Assembly: GCA_951813625.1 (NCBI GenBank)
Contig: CATOTS010000024.1
Span: 124,001 to 188,000, forward strand
Direction of reading: 5' to 3'
DNA length: 64,000 nucleotides
Source of the DNA: an uncultured Caldilineaceae bacterium
GTDB taxonomy: Bacteria > Chloroflexota > Anaerolineae > Caldilineales > Caldilineaceae
Shown here in pieces: positions 27,594 through 35,504 of this stretch (the first letter of the stretch is position 1; each line of letters starts with the position of its first letter). Made by a program: the position numbers and the translations under genes. The notes beneath the pieces are model-generated. The model searched no databases and had not been told where the DNA came from. It saw only the letters and a program-made list of their open reading frames with translations.

Positions 27594-27985
27594 ACAACGC
27601 CTCTTTCCCCCTCATCCAGGTTTCCTTCTGACGACAGCTTCCTCTGCGACCCGGTCCTGAAGTCTCGATTCAAGACTCTCTTGAATTGAAGGCTTCGCGC
27701 GCCGAAGTTGAGTAGTAGCCCTACTTCGAGGTTGTAAGCTTCCAGGTAGTTAATTGCCTGCGCCAAGTGAACGTTCTCCAGTTGAATGATTGCTTTCAGT
27801 TCGACAGCGACAACATTGCCGACCAGGAAATCGACTCGCCTTGAGCCAACCATGCGGCCTTTGTTGAGTACGGACAATTCCTGCTCGCGACTGAAGGAGA
27901 CGCTTTCATCCGTCATTTCGATTGCAAGCGCCCTCTGATAGATGACCTCCCGAAAATCTTTGGCTAAGACCGAATGCACGCTCAT
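27587..27985 (-). CDS. GxxExxY family protein (PDDEXK-like), N-terminally interrupted
   Basis: A 132-residue protein of the GxxExxY group, related to PD-(D/E)XK nucleases: FREVIYQRALAIEM, RRVDFLVGNVVAVELKAIIQ with the Asp...Glu-x-Lys core, and HLAQAINYLEAYNLEVGLLL. Just upstream, the same frame still encodes the usual family N-terminus (KHS, stop, FTGKVIGCAM), interrupted by a TAG at 28013-28015. The annotated ATG therefore sits inside the ancestral gene and the first ~15-17 residues are lost. The nuclease core is intact, so function may remain. The biological role of the family is not established. Confidence 0.7.
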   Translation of the reverse strand: MSVHSVLAKDFREVIYQRALAIEMTDESVSFSREQELSVLNKGRMVGSRRVDFLVGNVVAVELKAIIQLENVHLAQAINYLEAYNLEVGLLLNFGARSLQFKRVLNRDFRTGSQRKLSSEGNLDEGERGVVV

Positions 27986-28060
27986 CGCACATCCGATGAC
28001 TTTCCCCGTAAACTACGAATGCTTGTACTCCCCTTTGGACACGGTCGGTCGCCTGCGATC

Positions 28061-28118
28061 GTCTGAACTGTTATTTGTCTGATGGGCAGGATGGAGGACT
28101 ACCTTGCGACATGAGTGG
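28061..28118 (+). repeat. Second direct copy of the GxxExxY-associated repeat
   Basis: GTCTGAACTG followed by CTGATGGGCAGGAT and ACCTTGCGA repeats the sequence at 27414-27482 in the same orientation with a short internal deletion. The two copies bracket the GxxExxY gene as direct repeats about 650 bases apart. Confidence 0.75.
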
Positions 28119-28303
28119 TGAACGATCACAGTGCCCCCAAACATCGTCCTTCGAGTCTTAGGCGTCCTTGCAGGTGGTGGCAGCCACCGGATAATTGAGC
28201 AAGGCGGGCATTACCGAGCCATTGGCGCGCTTGATATATACGCCCGCGGAGAGGCCCATGCCTTGTTTTTCATATTCGACTTGCTAGCCAAAGTCTGGGC
28301 GTG

Positions 28304-28594
28304 TCAATCGGGGTGGGCCGGGGGCGTCGACTGCGAGACATGGCCCTGGACGGCAGCCCGCAGGAAGCCTATCGCGCGCGCGAGATCGGATATTTGCTGT
28401 GAATTTCGCTCGATTTGCTGTGAATTTCGCTCGATTTGCTCTGCATTGCGTTTGAGAATCTTTTGGGTGTCTTCAAGCCCGTTTTCGAATCTGTCCAGCC
28501 GGTTGTCGGTGTGAATCTGGCGCTCCATAAGGCGGTCAAGCCATAGTTCGATGCGCTGGACGCGTTCTTCGCTTTCACTTGTTGGTTCGGTCAC
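28304..28594 (-). CDS. Small coiled-coil hypothetical protein
   Basis: A 96-residue acidic/hydrophilic protein with continuous heptads from about residue 10 to 80 (RVQRIELWLDRLMERQIH ... QISDLARAIGF). Two consecutive copies of a seven-residue unit QIERNSQ are encoded by a perfect 21-base tandem DNA repeat. GTG start with GGGGAA upstream. It resembles short coiled-coil proteins common in Cyanobacteria and Chloroflexota whose function is unknown. There is no membrane segment. Confidence 0.55.
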   Translation of the reverse strand: MTEPTSESEERVQRIELWLDRLMERQIHTDNRLDRFENGLEDTQKILKRNAEQIERNSQQIERNSQQISDLARAIGFLRAAVQGHVSQSTPPAHPD

Positions 28595-28840
28595 GGTAGT
28601 TCCCCGTCGACTAAGAGAATGTCAGCAGCAACTCGGACTACTGCCGCTTCAGGCGTGTGCGGTGGGCGCCGGCAGTCGCCAACCTCTCGACTACCGATCT
28701 AGCTCATTTGTGCCATTCTAATGCAAATGGTTGTGACTGTCAATTGCCTTTAGTGGTGAATTTGGTCCCACATCCGCGCGGCGCTCTGAGAAGAATTGAA
28801 TTGACTGCCGACGTCTTGATCTGACTCAATTGGCTGCAGT

Positions 28841-29116
28841 TCAATATTTCAAGGCTTCCCCTTCGGCCAGGTTCAACGCCAGCAGTTCCGCCAGGGCGTC
28901 CTCTTCAGAGATTTCGTTATCCCAGCCGCAGGCGGCGGCCACCGCCGCGTCGAGGGCGCCGTGGGCGTCGGCGAGCCATTGGGGGCGCCTGTTGTAGAGG
29001 TTTGTTAGGGTCCGCATCTTGAGTTGCTTGGCGGCTTCTTCGTCCCTGGGTGCGGGGCGCTTGAGATATCCGGGGACCGGTTCTTCAACCCACTCGACCA
29101 ATTCAGGCGGGTTGAG
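28841..29116 (-). pseudogene. Remnant of an MmeI-like class I DNA methyltransferase (C-terminal ~90 residues only)
   Basis: The translated segment LNPPELVEWVEEPVPGYLKR, LTNLYNRRPQWLADAHGALD and AAVAAACGWDNEISEEDALA matches the extreme C-terminus of large type IIG/BREX-like adenine methyltransferases of about 900-1000 residues. Homology begins at 29116, directly after an in-frame TGA, and nothing of the catalytic domain (NPPF/Y motif) exists upstream. A GTG or TTG inside could start an 86-residue peptide, but this is best read as a relic of a deleted restriction-modification gene. Confidence 0.7.
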
Positions 29117-29164
29117 TCAGCTGTCACTTAGTCGACAGCCCTGTAGCTTCCCCTGTCCCTGTCG

Positions 29165-30133
29165 TTACAGGTCGCTTACTATTTCTTCCAATCGACTGTC
29201 AAAGCATTCTCTGAATCTGATTAGATAGCTGCTCATCCACTTCCTGGTGATGCACTGTTTGTCTTCGGAATCGTCGATCGAGCCTTCGGATTTGATATTG
29301 ACACTAGAAAAAGTGAATTTGGGATGCTTGTTCCAGTGCCAGTCCAGTCGGTCTTCAACACCGATGGCACTTTCTATGTCATCTTTACTGTCGTATAACT
29401 GGTCGAATAACCTGTTGGACAAATCCTTATCTCCAGTTCCGATGTGGAGTGTCACCCAAGCGCTGTTTCCCTCTTCTAGCGACACACCATAGCCAATTCC
29501 TTTGCCGAACCGAGTGCGGAATAGCCTTCCGCTGTGCCCAAAGAGGAGAACAGGTTTCCTAAAGCAGTTCGTTTTGGTCAACTCTCTTTCCAAGGGCAGG
29601 AAAAAGTCGTGAAACTTTTGTTTGGTCGGAGGCATCGATCCTCTCTTCAAGGTAAGGTCCTTGTTCCAGCCACCGGGAAAAACCACCTTGCGAAGACAAG
29701 GCACTAGCAACGAGTCGCTTGCCCTTTTGTAGACCTCAACTTTCACGCCGTAGAACCTCACTCTCGCGCCAGTCCACTGGTTCAGTTTGTGCAATGCGCG
29801 GGCAAACTCAATCCCAAAGTATGGAGCAACCCAGATTGCGACTCCCGCGTCGCAGCCTGTCGCATATGTCAGCAGTTGTCCCAAATGGCCCAAATTAGTC
29901 TCCTCCAACTGATTCTCTATGGCGACTTTCACGCCCGAATCGACCTCGATTGCAAGAATGTCCAGGTAATAGGGCCCAATCTGAAATTCTGTTTGATCAA
30001 TAACGAGGTTGAGGCTAAGTTCCTTTCCCAAGAGATTTAGGTTTTCTGCCAGCCACGGCGTGAAGTGAAGGGCCTCGTGTCCCCACATGTCCCTTACATC
30101 TACGAGATCGAGTTCATTCTGTTGACTTGACAT
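29165..30133 (-). CDS. DUF4268 protein with PD-(D/E)XK-like N-terminal domain
   Basis: A 322-residue protein. The N-terminal half has the layout of a restriction-type nuclease core, YYLDILAIEVDSGVKVAIENQLEETN then LGHLGQLLTYATG, with Asp, Glu and Gln at the expected places. The C-terminal half (about 190-320) matches DUF4268, with LEEIVSDL at the end. Such proteins are frequent near restriction and other defence genes, but their activity is not established. GGAAAGGA precedes the ATG. The DNA is visibly more AT-rich than the neighbours, suggesting transfer. It lies next to a methyltransferase relic, perhaps its former partner. Confidence 0.8.
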   Translation of the reverse strand: MSSQQNELDLVDVRDMWGHEALHFTPWLAENLNLLGKELSLNLVIDQTEFQIGPYYLDILAIEVDSGVKVAIENQLEETNLGHLGQLLTYATGCDAGVAIWVAPYFGIEFARALHKLNQWTGARVRFYGVKVEVYKRASDSLLVPCLRKVVFPGGWNKDLTLKRGSMPPTKQKFHDFFLPLERELTKTNCFRKPVLLFGHSGRLFRTRFGKGIGYGVSLEEGNSAWVTLHIGTGDKDLSNRLFDQLYDSKDDIESAIGVEDRLDWHWNKHPKFTFSSVNIKSEGSIDDSEDKQCITRKWMSSYLIRFRECFDSRLEEIVSDL

Positions 30134-30288
30134 AGCCTGATTCCTTTCCGGAGTCTCAATCGTGAAGAAGACCGGGCTTTAGATTCACTAGGACATAAAT
30201 GGCGACCGAAGGCAATTCTCCAGTCCCCCTATTCTGGGCAGCTCCTTAGTTTGCGCTGCTGACCAAATCCACGGGTGGTTTTCCCACG

Positions 30289-31716
30289 TTAGCCCTTCCA
30301 CGTCCCCGCCGCCGTCGGATGGTCATACGGCTCGTCCCCAACTCGCGCCTGCAGCCGGTGGAGCTCCGCCGTCAGCTCTTCGACGACCGGCGCGTACGCA
30401 GCGTCGCAGTAGACGTTGTTGAGCTCGTAGGGGTCGGCGTCGAGGTCGAACAGCTCCCACTCGGGCTCTTTGCTGTCGTCGATCGTGCCGGGCTGGCCGA
30501 GGGCGTCGGCGTAGTAGTAGATGAGCTTGTAGCGGTGCGTGCGGACGCCGTAATGGGCGTAGACGTGGTGGTGGGCGAGGTGCATCCAGTAGCGGTAGTA
30601 CATCGAGGTCTGCCAGTCGGCGGGCGTCTGGCCGGAGAGGATCGAGCGGAAGCTGCTGCCCTGGAACTGTTCGGGAATCTCGACGCCGGCGTAGTCGAGC
30701 AGAGTGGGCGTGAAATCGACGTTGAGAACCATGTCGTCGTTGACGGTCGCGGGCCGAATGGCGTCGGGGTAGCGGATCAGCAGCGGCATGCGCAGCGATT
30801 CCTCGTACATGAAGCGCTTGTCGTACCAGCCGTGGTCGCCGAGGAAAAAGCCCTGGTCCGATGTGTAGACGACGATAGTGTTTTCAGCCAAGCCCTCCTC
30901 GTCGAGGTAGTCGAGCAGGCGGCCGACGTTGTCGTCGATCGAGGCGACGCAGCGCAGGTAGTCCTTGATGTAGCGCTGGTACTTCCACTTCTTCTCCTCC
31001 TCGGGCGTGAGACCCTCGGGTGTTGGCTGCTTGAGGTCGGTGAGGTTCATATCGCGGTCGATGCGCATTTCGGCTGCGGCGGCCGCAGCCGCGCGGTTGC
31101 TGTAGTCGTCGTCAAAGGTCTCCGGGTAGGGGATCTCCTCGTCCTCGTACATGAGGGCGTGCTTGTCGTCGGGCTCCCAGGGGCGGTGCGGAGCCTTGTG
31201 GTGGCACATGAGGAAGAAGGGGCGCTCCAGGTCGCGGGCCCGCAGCCAGTCGAGCGAAAAGTCGGTGATGAGGTCCGTGGTATAGCCGGGAAAGGTCTTG
31301 CGCTCGCCCATGTCGATCATTTCAGGGTCGTGGTAGAGCCCCTGTCCGGGCAGCACGTTCCAATAGTCGAAGCCGGTTGGGTCGTTGACGCCGCCGTGGC
31401 CGAGGTGCCACTTGCCGATCATGGCGGTCTGGTATCCCGCCGCCTGCAGCAGCTTGGGCATCGTCACCTGGCGGCCGTCGAGCGTGGAGGAAAGCGTGGT
31501 CACGTTGTTGACGTGGTTGTATGTGCCGGTGAGGATCACGGCGCGGCTGGGCGTGCAGATCGAGTTGGTGCAGAAACAGTTGTTAAAGCGCATGCCGCCC
31601 TCGGCGATGCGGTCGAGGTGCGGCGTTTCGTTTATGCGGCTGCCGTAACTGCTGATGGCGTGCGAGGCGTGGTCGTCGGACATGATGAAGAGGATGTTGG
31701 GGCGTGAGTCAGACAT
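30289..31716 (-). CDS. Type I sulfatase (formylglycine-dependent)
   Basis: A 475-residue sulfatase with all marks of the classical family: PNILFIMSDDHA (metal-binding Asp pair), the activation motif Cys54-Thr-Pro-Ser-Arg58 followed by AVILTG, MIGKWHLGHGG, and YTSDQGFFLGDHGW. Cys54 would be converted to formylglycine by an enzyme not present in the window. Likely substrates are sulfated sugars, as the close relatives act on polysaccharide sulfates. No signal peptide is evident. The ATG at 31714-31716 is preceded by GGAAAA; the longer open frame runs into repeat copy B and is rejected. Confidence 0.93.
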   Translation of the reverse strand: MSDSRPNILFIMSDDHASHAISSYGSRINETPHLDRIAEGGMRFNNCFCTNSICTPSRAVILTGTYNHVNNVTTLSSTLDGRQVTMPKLLQAAGYQTAMIGKWHLGHGGVNDPTGFDYWNVLPGQGLYHDPEMIDMGERKTFPGYTTDLITDFSLDWLRARDLERPFFLMCHHKAPHRPWEPDDKHALMYEDEEIPYPETFDDDYSNRAAAAAAAEMRIDRDMNLTDLKQPTPEGLTPEEEKKWKYQRYIKDYLRCVASIDDNVGRLLDYLDEEGLAENTIVVYTSDQGFFLGDHGWYDKRFMYEESLRMPLLIRYPDAIRPATVNDDMVLNVDFTPTLLDYAGVEIPEQFQGSSFRSILSGQTPADWQTSMYYRYWMHLAHHHVYAHYGVRTHRYKLIYYYADALGQPGTIDDSKEPEWELFDLDADPYELNNVYCDAAYAPVVEELTAELHRLQARVGDEPYDHPTAAGTWKG

Positions 31717-31761
31717 AGTGCTTTTCCAGTTATGTGTTTTAGGTTTTTGGGTTACGAATCG

Positions 31762-32050
31762 GCCGCCATCAGTCTGTGACGCCGAACGAGGCCAGCGAAG
31801 GTGTTTTCTCTCTCCTGCCCCCGCTTTAATCTCCTTGCTTTTGGGCGGTCGGGCCTTCGGCCCTCCCTTGTGCGGGGGGACTCCCCCCGCAACGCCCCCC
31901 TCCAAAACCATCGCTCACCGTCGTTTCGGCGTTTTCCCGACAGTGCGGCCCGACCAACGCGGCGTCTGCCAACCGATTACGCAATCAGACAATCTGAATG
32001 GAGGCGGGGATGAAGCACTGGTCGAGACAGTCGCTGAATTTGGCTTAGTA
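31762..32050 (+). repeat. Dispersed repeat, copy B (long form)
   Basis: Contains the ~210 bp core (31836-32050) with the same two GC hairpins as copy A and an extra ~75-base 5' part shared only with copy C. Divergence is greatest in the middle (31921-31950). It stands 45 bases upstream of the sulfatase start in antisense orientation to that gene. Confidence 0.85.
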
Positions 32051-32289
32051 GTTGCGTTCTTCACTTTCCCTTGCTCGGTGGCGATGTTATCGGGTCAGTG
32101 CGCCTATTCTACTGGTTTTGGCGGATGGATTCCAGTTGGGAGTGGGGACGGCAGGCTTGCGGTTGGCGTCGGCTTCCGTTAGTTTGGCGGGGAGCGGTGC
32201 GCCGGCAGGCGACGGCGAAACTGTCTTGGTAGACAAGCCGGTACGAAGCACGAGTATTTGGGAGGGGAGTTCTATCTGAACAACCGCTA
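32051..32289. other. Intergenic sequence between repeat copy B and the Dabb gene
   Basis: About 240 bases with no recognisable gene, RNA or clear promoter. The whole gap from the sulfatase start to the Dabb gene is 573 bases, half of it repeat copy B. Confidence 0.35.
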
Positions 32290-32589
32290 TTGCGTCATGT
32301 CGTCCCGCTCCAGTTCAAGCAGGGGACGTCCGACGACAAGATTCGCGAGATCGAAGAGGGGTTCTTGGCGCCGAAGGGTAAGTTTGAGGAAATCCAGGCG
32401 TTCGAGTGGGGAACGGACGTGAGCGTCGAGGGCCTGTCGCAGGGATTCACGCACTGCTATCTGCTCACCTTTGCAAGCGAAGCCGACCGCGACGCCTATC
32501 TGCCCCACCCTGACCACTTGGCGCTGGCCGACCTGGTGACGCCGCACGTGGAGAAGGTGGTGGTGGTGGACTATTGGAGGAGTCTCTAA
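32290..32589 (+). CDS. Dabb (stress-responsive A/B barrel) domain protein
   Basis: A 99-residue ferredoxin-like dimeric alpha/beta-barrel protein: RHVVPLQFKQGTSDDKIREI, FEWGTDVSVEGLSQGFTHCY and SEADRDAYLPHPDH are classic for the Dabb family, whose bacterial members are mostly uncharacterised. Only a TTG (32290) is available as start where homologues have an ATG one codon earlier (here CTA), and the GGGAGGGGAG upstream is about 18 bases away. Expression may therefore be weak or lost. It is a lone gene on the plus strand. Confidence 0.75.
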   Translation: MRHVVPLQFKQGTSDDKIREIEEGFLAPKGKFEEIQAFEWGTDVSVEGLSQGFTHCYLLTFASEADRDAYLPHPDHLALADLVTPHVEKVVVVDYWRSL

Positions 32590-32770
32590 TTTTCAGTTCT
32601 CCGTTCAATGCAAGTGCCCAGCCGACGGGCGGGAGGCGAAGGGCCGTTGCCTTTTGCCGGCGGCCGGAAGACTATGATTTGGAGTCGCGGCGATCAATGG
32701 GACGAGGGAAGGCACATGGCCTGCCTCTACTGAGGTGCTGGCTGACGTCAGCCATTGGAGGCGTGGAACA

Positions 32771-33238
32771 GTGAATGCCTTGATGAAGCGAACTTTCCAG
32801 CTCGTTGCCCCAGTTGTCGTTCTCACGGTAGCGCTCAGAATCGTCGTTCTGGAATTGGAAAAGATAGATTGCCGTGTTGCGCCGCTCGGAAAGATCCTGT
32901 TCGCCTGCGACATGGGCTTCTTCTTGCTTCCCGTCCTTCTTGTAGCGGCCATGCTGGTTGCGGTCATCCCCTTTATGACCCTCGCCGAGAAGCGGGACCA
33001 GATTGCTCGTGTCTGCCTGTTTTTGCTGATTCCGGCTGCGTTGAATGCATTGCTGCGCGTCGTAGACTATTTCCTCCTGGACTGTGGTGGCGATGGCTAC
33101 GTAAACGATGAATCGACTTGTGTTGTGTTGTTTGCCCGGATTGTCTTCCTTTCACTCCCGACAGTGGCTGCCATAATTTTCGTGGGTACAAAGGGTGTAC
33201 GCCTGCTCGTACAAGAGAAAGAAGGGGCTGTTGTGTAG
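32771..33238 (+). CDS. Hypothetical integral membrane protein
   Basis: About 155 residues with four hydrophobic stretches: LVAPVVVLTVALRIVVL, MGFFLLPVLLVAAMLVAVIP, VCLFLLIPAALNALLRVV and IVFLSLPTVAAIIFVGTKGV. Hydrophilic loops contain Cys residues (EKIDCR, LLDCGGDGYVNDESTC), which could face outside and form disulfides. I do not recognise the family. The GTG at 32771 has GGAGG about ten bases upstream; the ATG at 32783 is an alternative start. It stands alone between the Dabb gene and the convergent glycoside hydrolase. Confidence 0.6.
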   Translation: MNALMKRTFQLVAPVVVLTVALRIVVLELEKIDCRVAPLGKILFACDMGFFLLPVLLVAAMLVAVIPFMTLAEKRDQIARVCLFLLIPAALNALLRVVDYFLLDCGGDGYVNDESTCVVLFARIVFLSLPTVAAIIFVGTKGVRLLVQEKEGAVV

Positions 33239-33388
33239 GCATGGAAAGCCGCGGTTTGCGAAGGGCTAAGGAGGAAGTGAGCGGGTGAAGGGCAGTGGAT
33301 AGTGGAAGTCGGGCGGGGACGCCCCCACAGGCAAGGGTCAGGCGATCGAGGCGATAGACCTGTGGCTGGTTATTGGTGGAAACGACTC

Positions 33389-35419
33389 TTAGGCAAGAGC
33401 GATTTCGACCATCTGGTGGCCCTCTATTGCAGGCACGGTAAAGGCGACGCGCCCATCCTCGGTCGCGTGGGGCAGAGTCTCACCGGCGGGAACACAGCGA
33501 ACTGTTGAAACGGGCGCGGGCAGCCGCAGGCTGAGCTCGACGTTGTAGAGGGGGATCACATCCTCGACGACGTCGAAGTCCTGGCCGCGGCGTTCGGGGA
33601 TGTAATGCAGCAGGTGGAGGACCCAACGATTCTCGCCCGCCTGCCGGTTGATCGCGGTCACCAGGCTGCTGGGGCCGCCGTGCCGCAGCAGCGGGTCGGG
33701 CAGGAGGAGGTCGAGCGCATTGAGAAAGAGCTGCTTGCACCAGCGCGGTGCGTTGCGCTGGTACTGGCGGAAGATGGGGTGGGCGAAGTAGATGACGTCG
33801 CCGGCGCGGCTGATGGCGGGGCCGGCTGGCTGGCCGCCGCTGGGAGTCTGGCGGTGAGAGCAGAACTGCTGCCAGGTGCGGTCGAAGTAGGCCGGGACGA
33901 GGCTGGCGAGGGTCTCGGTGCCGGGGCTGGCGTCGATCTCGATGCCGCGCATGTAGAGCACGTACTCAGTTTCGCGTAATCCTCGATCGAGCGCGTTTTC
34001 GGCGCGCAGGTAGTCGACGTAGTCGCCGCTGCGGAAGTGGCGGCCGCGCACAGGCTGGCCGTGGGCGTCGACGGCGCCGTCGCAGGTCTTGCGGATGCCC
34101 CATTGGGGCAGGGCAAAGTCGCGAAGGTCAGGCGCAAGGCCGGACTCGAACGAGGCAATCAACTTGCCTCCGCCATCGAGGTAGGCGGCAGTCTTGCGCG
34201 CCAGGGCTTCGTCGAGGACGACGGCATCGGGCAGGACGAGGAGGCGGTAGGATGAGAAGTCGCTCTTACTGTCGACGATGTCGAACTGGTGGCCGCTCTC
34301 CTGCAGCATGCGCACACCGGCAATGGTCTCCGGCGTGAGGCGTTCGCCACTGAACTCTTCGAGCGTGAAGAGGCCGATGTCGGTGAGCGGCTGAGCGCCG
34401 CGGCACCAGGGCTCTTTGCTGGCCACCTCGGCGTATACGGGACCGATGAGGTCGTAGGTAGCGCGGTCGAGGCGGGCGGTGGGATGGAGCTGGTCGCCGA
34501 TCGAGCATTTGGCGTTGAGCGCGAGCATCTGGAAGCACTCAAACTGGAGCGCGGCCTCGTTCTTGTAGGAGTGGAAGTCGCCCCAGGCGGTGTGGAACTT
34601 GCCCGTCATGCCAAGGCAGTCGTGGCCGGTTGTGCGCGCGTAGCGCTGGGAGAGCGGGAAGTGCATGTATCCCCAGCCGCCCGAGGGCAGCGACTCGAGC
34701 TCCCAGTGGCTGTAGGCCTCGCCGGTAACAGCCTGGCGCGGGCCGACGTGGCCGGAGTTGTAGAAGATGGTGCAGTCCTGGCCGTGGCCGCGCACATAGG
34801 CGGACATATCCTGCTTGAAGCGGTCGGTGACGGCGCGGCCGAAGGTTTGCCTGTCTTCGTCGCACGACGCGTCGATGCCCTGTGCCAACATGTCGCGGCG
34901 GCAGGCGGGGCAGGAGCAGTCCTGGTCCTGGACGATGTCGAAGAAGAGGCCGTCGACGGCAGGCAGATTCTCAAACATGTCGTCGACGTGGGCCCTGAGG
35001 AGGTCGACGTAGGACGTGTTGAGGCAAAACTTCGCATAGAACCCGGCCTCGTAGGGCTTCTGGCCTTGGGTCGCGCCGTCGGGGGCGAGCTGCAGCCACT
35101 GCGGCTCGCGTTGGGCGGTGTAATAGTCCCACTGCACGGTGGTGTAGACGGGAACGCGGATGTCGCGCGCGTGGGCTGCCTCGATCTGGTCGGCGAGCAG
35201 GTTGCGCGCCAGGTGAGGGTGGCGGCGTTCGGGGTGCGCCTGCGTGTCGTAGTAGATCATGCCGTGGTGGCAGCGGGCGAAGCAGGTGATTGAGTCGACG
35301 TGCGCGTCTATGAGCATTGCAGCCCAGGCGGCCGGGTCGAATTCGGCGCCGATGCCGGTGATCTGTTCGCTGGTGTGGAAGTCGAGATGGACTTGGCGGA
35401 AACGGAGGAAGTCTTGCAT
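33389..35419 (-). CDS. Putative glycoside hydrolase (TIM barrel plus beta-galactosidase-trimerisation-like domain)
   Basis: A 676-residue protein. The N-terminal ~330 residues look like a GH TIM barrel of the type seen with alpha-L-fucosidase/GH42-like proteins: FRQVHLDFHTSEQITGIG, HARDIRVPVYTTVQWDYY and VDGLFFDIVQDQDCSCPACR, with acidic residues at strand ends. The middle (about 390-480) resembles the trimerisation domain with VVLDEALARKTAAYLDGGGK. A C-terminal beta domain ends VAFTVPAIEGHQMVEIAL. No signal peptide, so it would act on imported oligosaccharide. The ATG at 35417-35419 excludes 93 upstream residues that overlap the PhyH gene. Confidence 0.75.
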   Translation of the reverse strand: MQDFLRFRQVHLDFHTSEQITGIGAEFDPAAWAAMLIDAHVDSITCFARCHHGMIYYDTQAHPERRHPHLARNLLADQIEAAHARDIRVPVYTTVQWDYYTAQREPQWLQLAPDGATQGQKPYEAGFYAKFCLNTSYVDLLRAHVDDMFENLPAVDGLFFDIVQDQDCSCPACRRDMLAQGIDASCDEDRQTFGRAVTDRFKQDMSAYVRGHGQDCTIFYNSGHVGPRQAVTGEAYSHWELESLPSGGWGYMHFPLSQRYARTTGHDCLGMTGKFHTAWGDFHSYKNEAALQFECFQMLALNAKCSIGDQLHPTARLDRATYDLIGPVYAEVASKEPWCRGAQPLTDIGLFTLEEFSGERLTPETIAGVRMLQESGHQFDIVDSKSDFSSYRLLVLPDAVVLDEALARKTAAYLDGGGKLIASFESGLAPDLRDFALPQWGIRKTCDGAVDAHGQPVRGRHFRSGDYVDYLRAENALDRGLRETEYVLYMRGIEIDASPGTETLASLVPAYFDRTWQQFCSHRQTPSGGQPAGPAISRAGDVIYFAHPIFRQYQRNAPRWCKQLFLNALDLLLPDPLLRHGGPSSLVTAINRQAGENRWVLHLLHYIPERRGQDFDVVEDVIPLYNVELSLRLPAPVSTVRCVPAGETLPHATEDGRVAFTVPAIEGHQMVEIALA

Positions 35420-35504
35420 TGGGACTGGTATCCTGTGGGTTGGGCTGCGATAGGACAGAAAAAAAGAGGCTCTGCGCCAGGCTACCGGCTTCGCGAGTTT
35501 CTCG

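Noticed and set aside
30319-31707. A 462-codon plus-strand frame opposite the classical sulfatase
   Set aside because: Val/Gly-rich antisense translation of a GC-rich gene, without family resemblance.
31717-31911. 65-residue N-terminal extension of the classical sulfatase
   Set aside because: It is translated from repeat copy B and has no homology with sulfatases; the ATG at 31716 begins the normal N-terminus.
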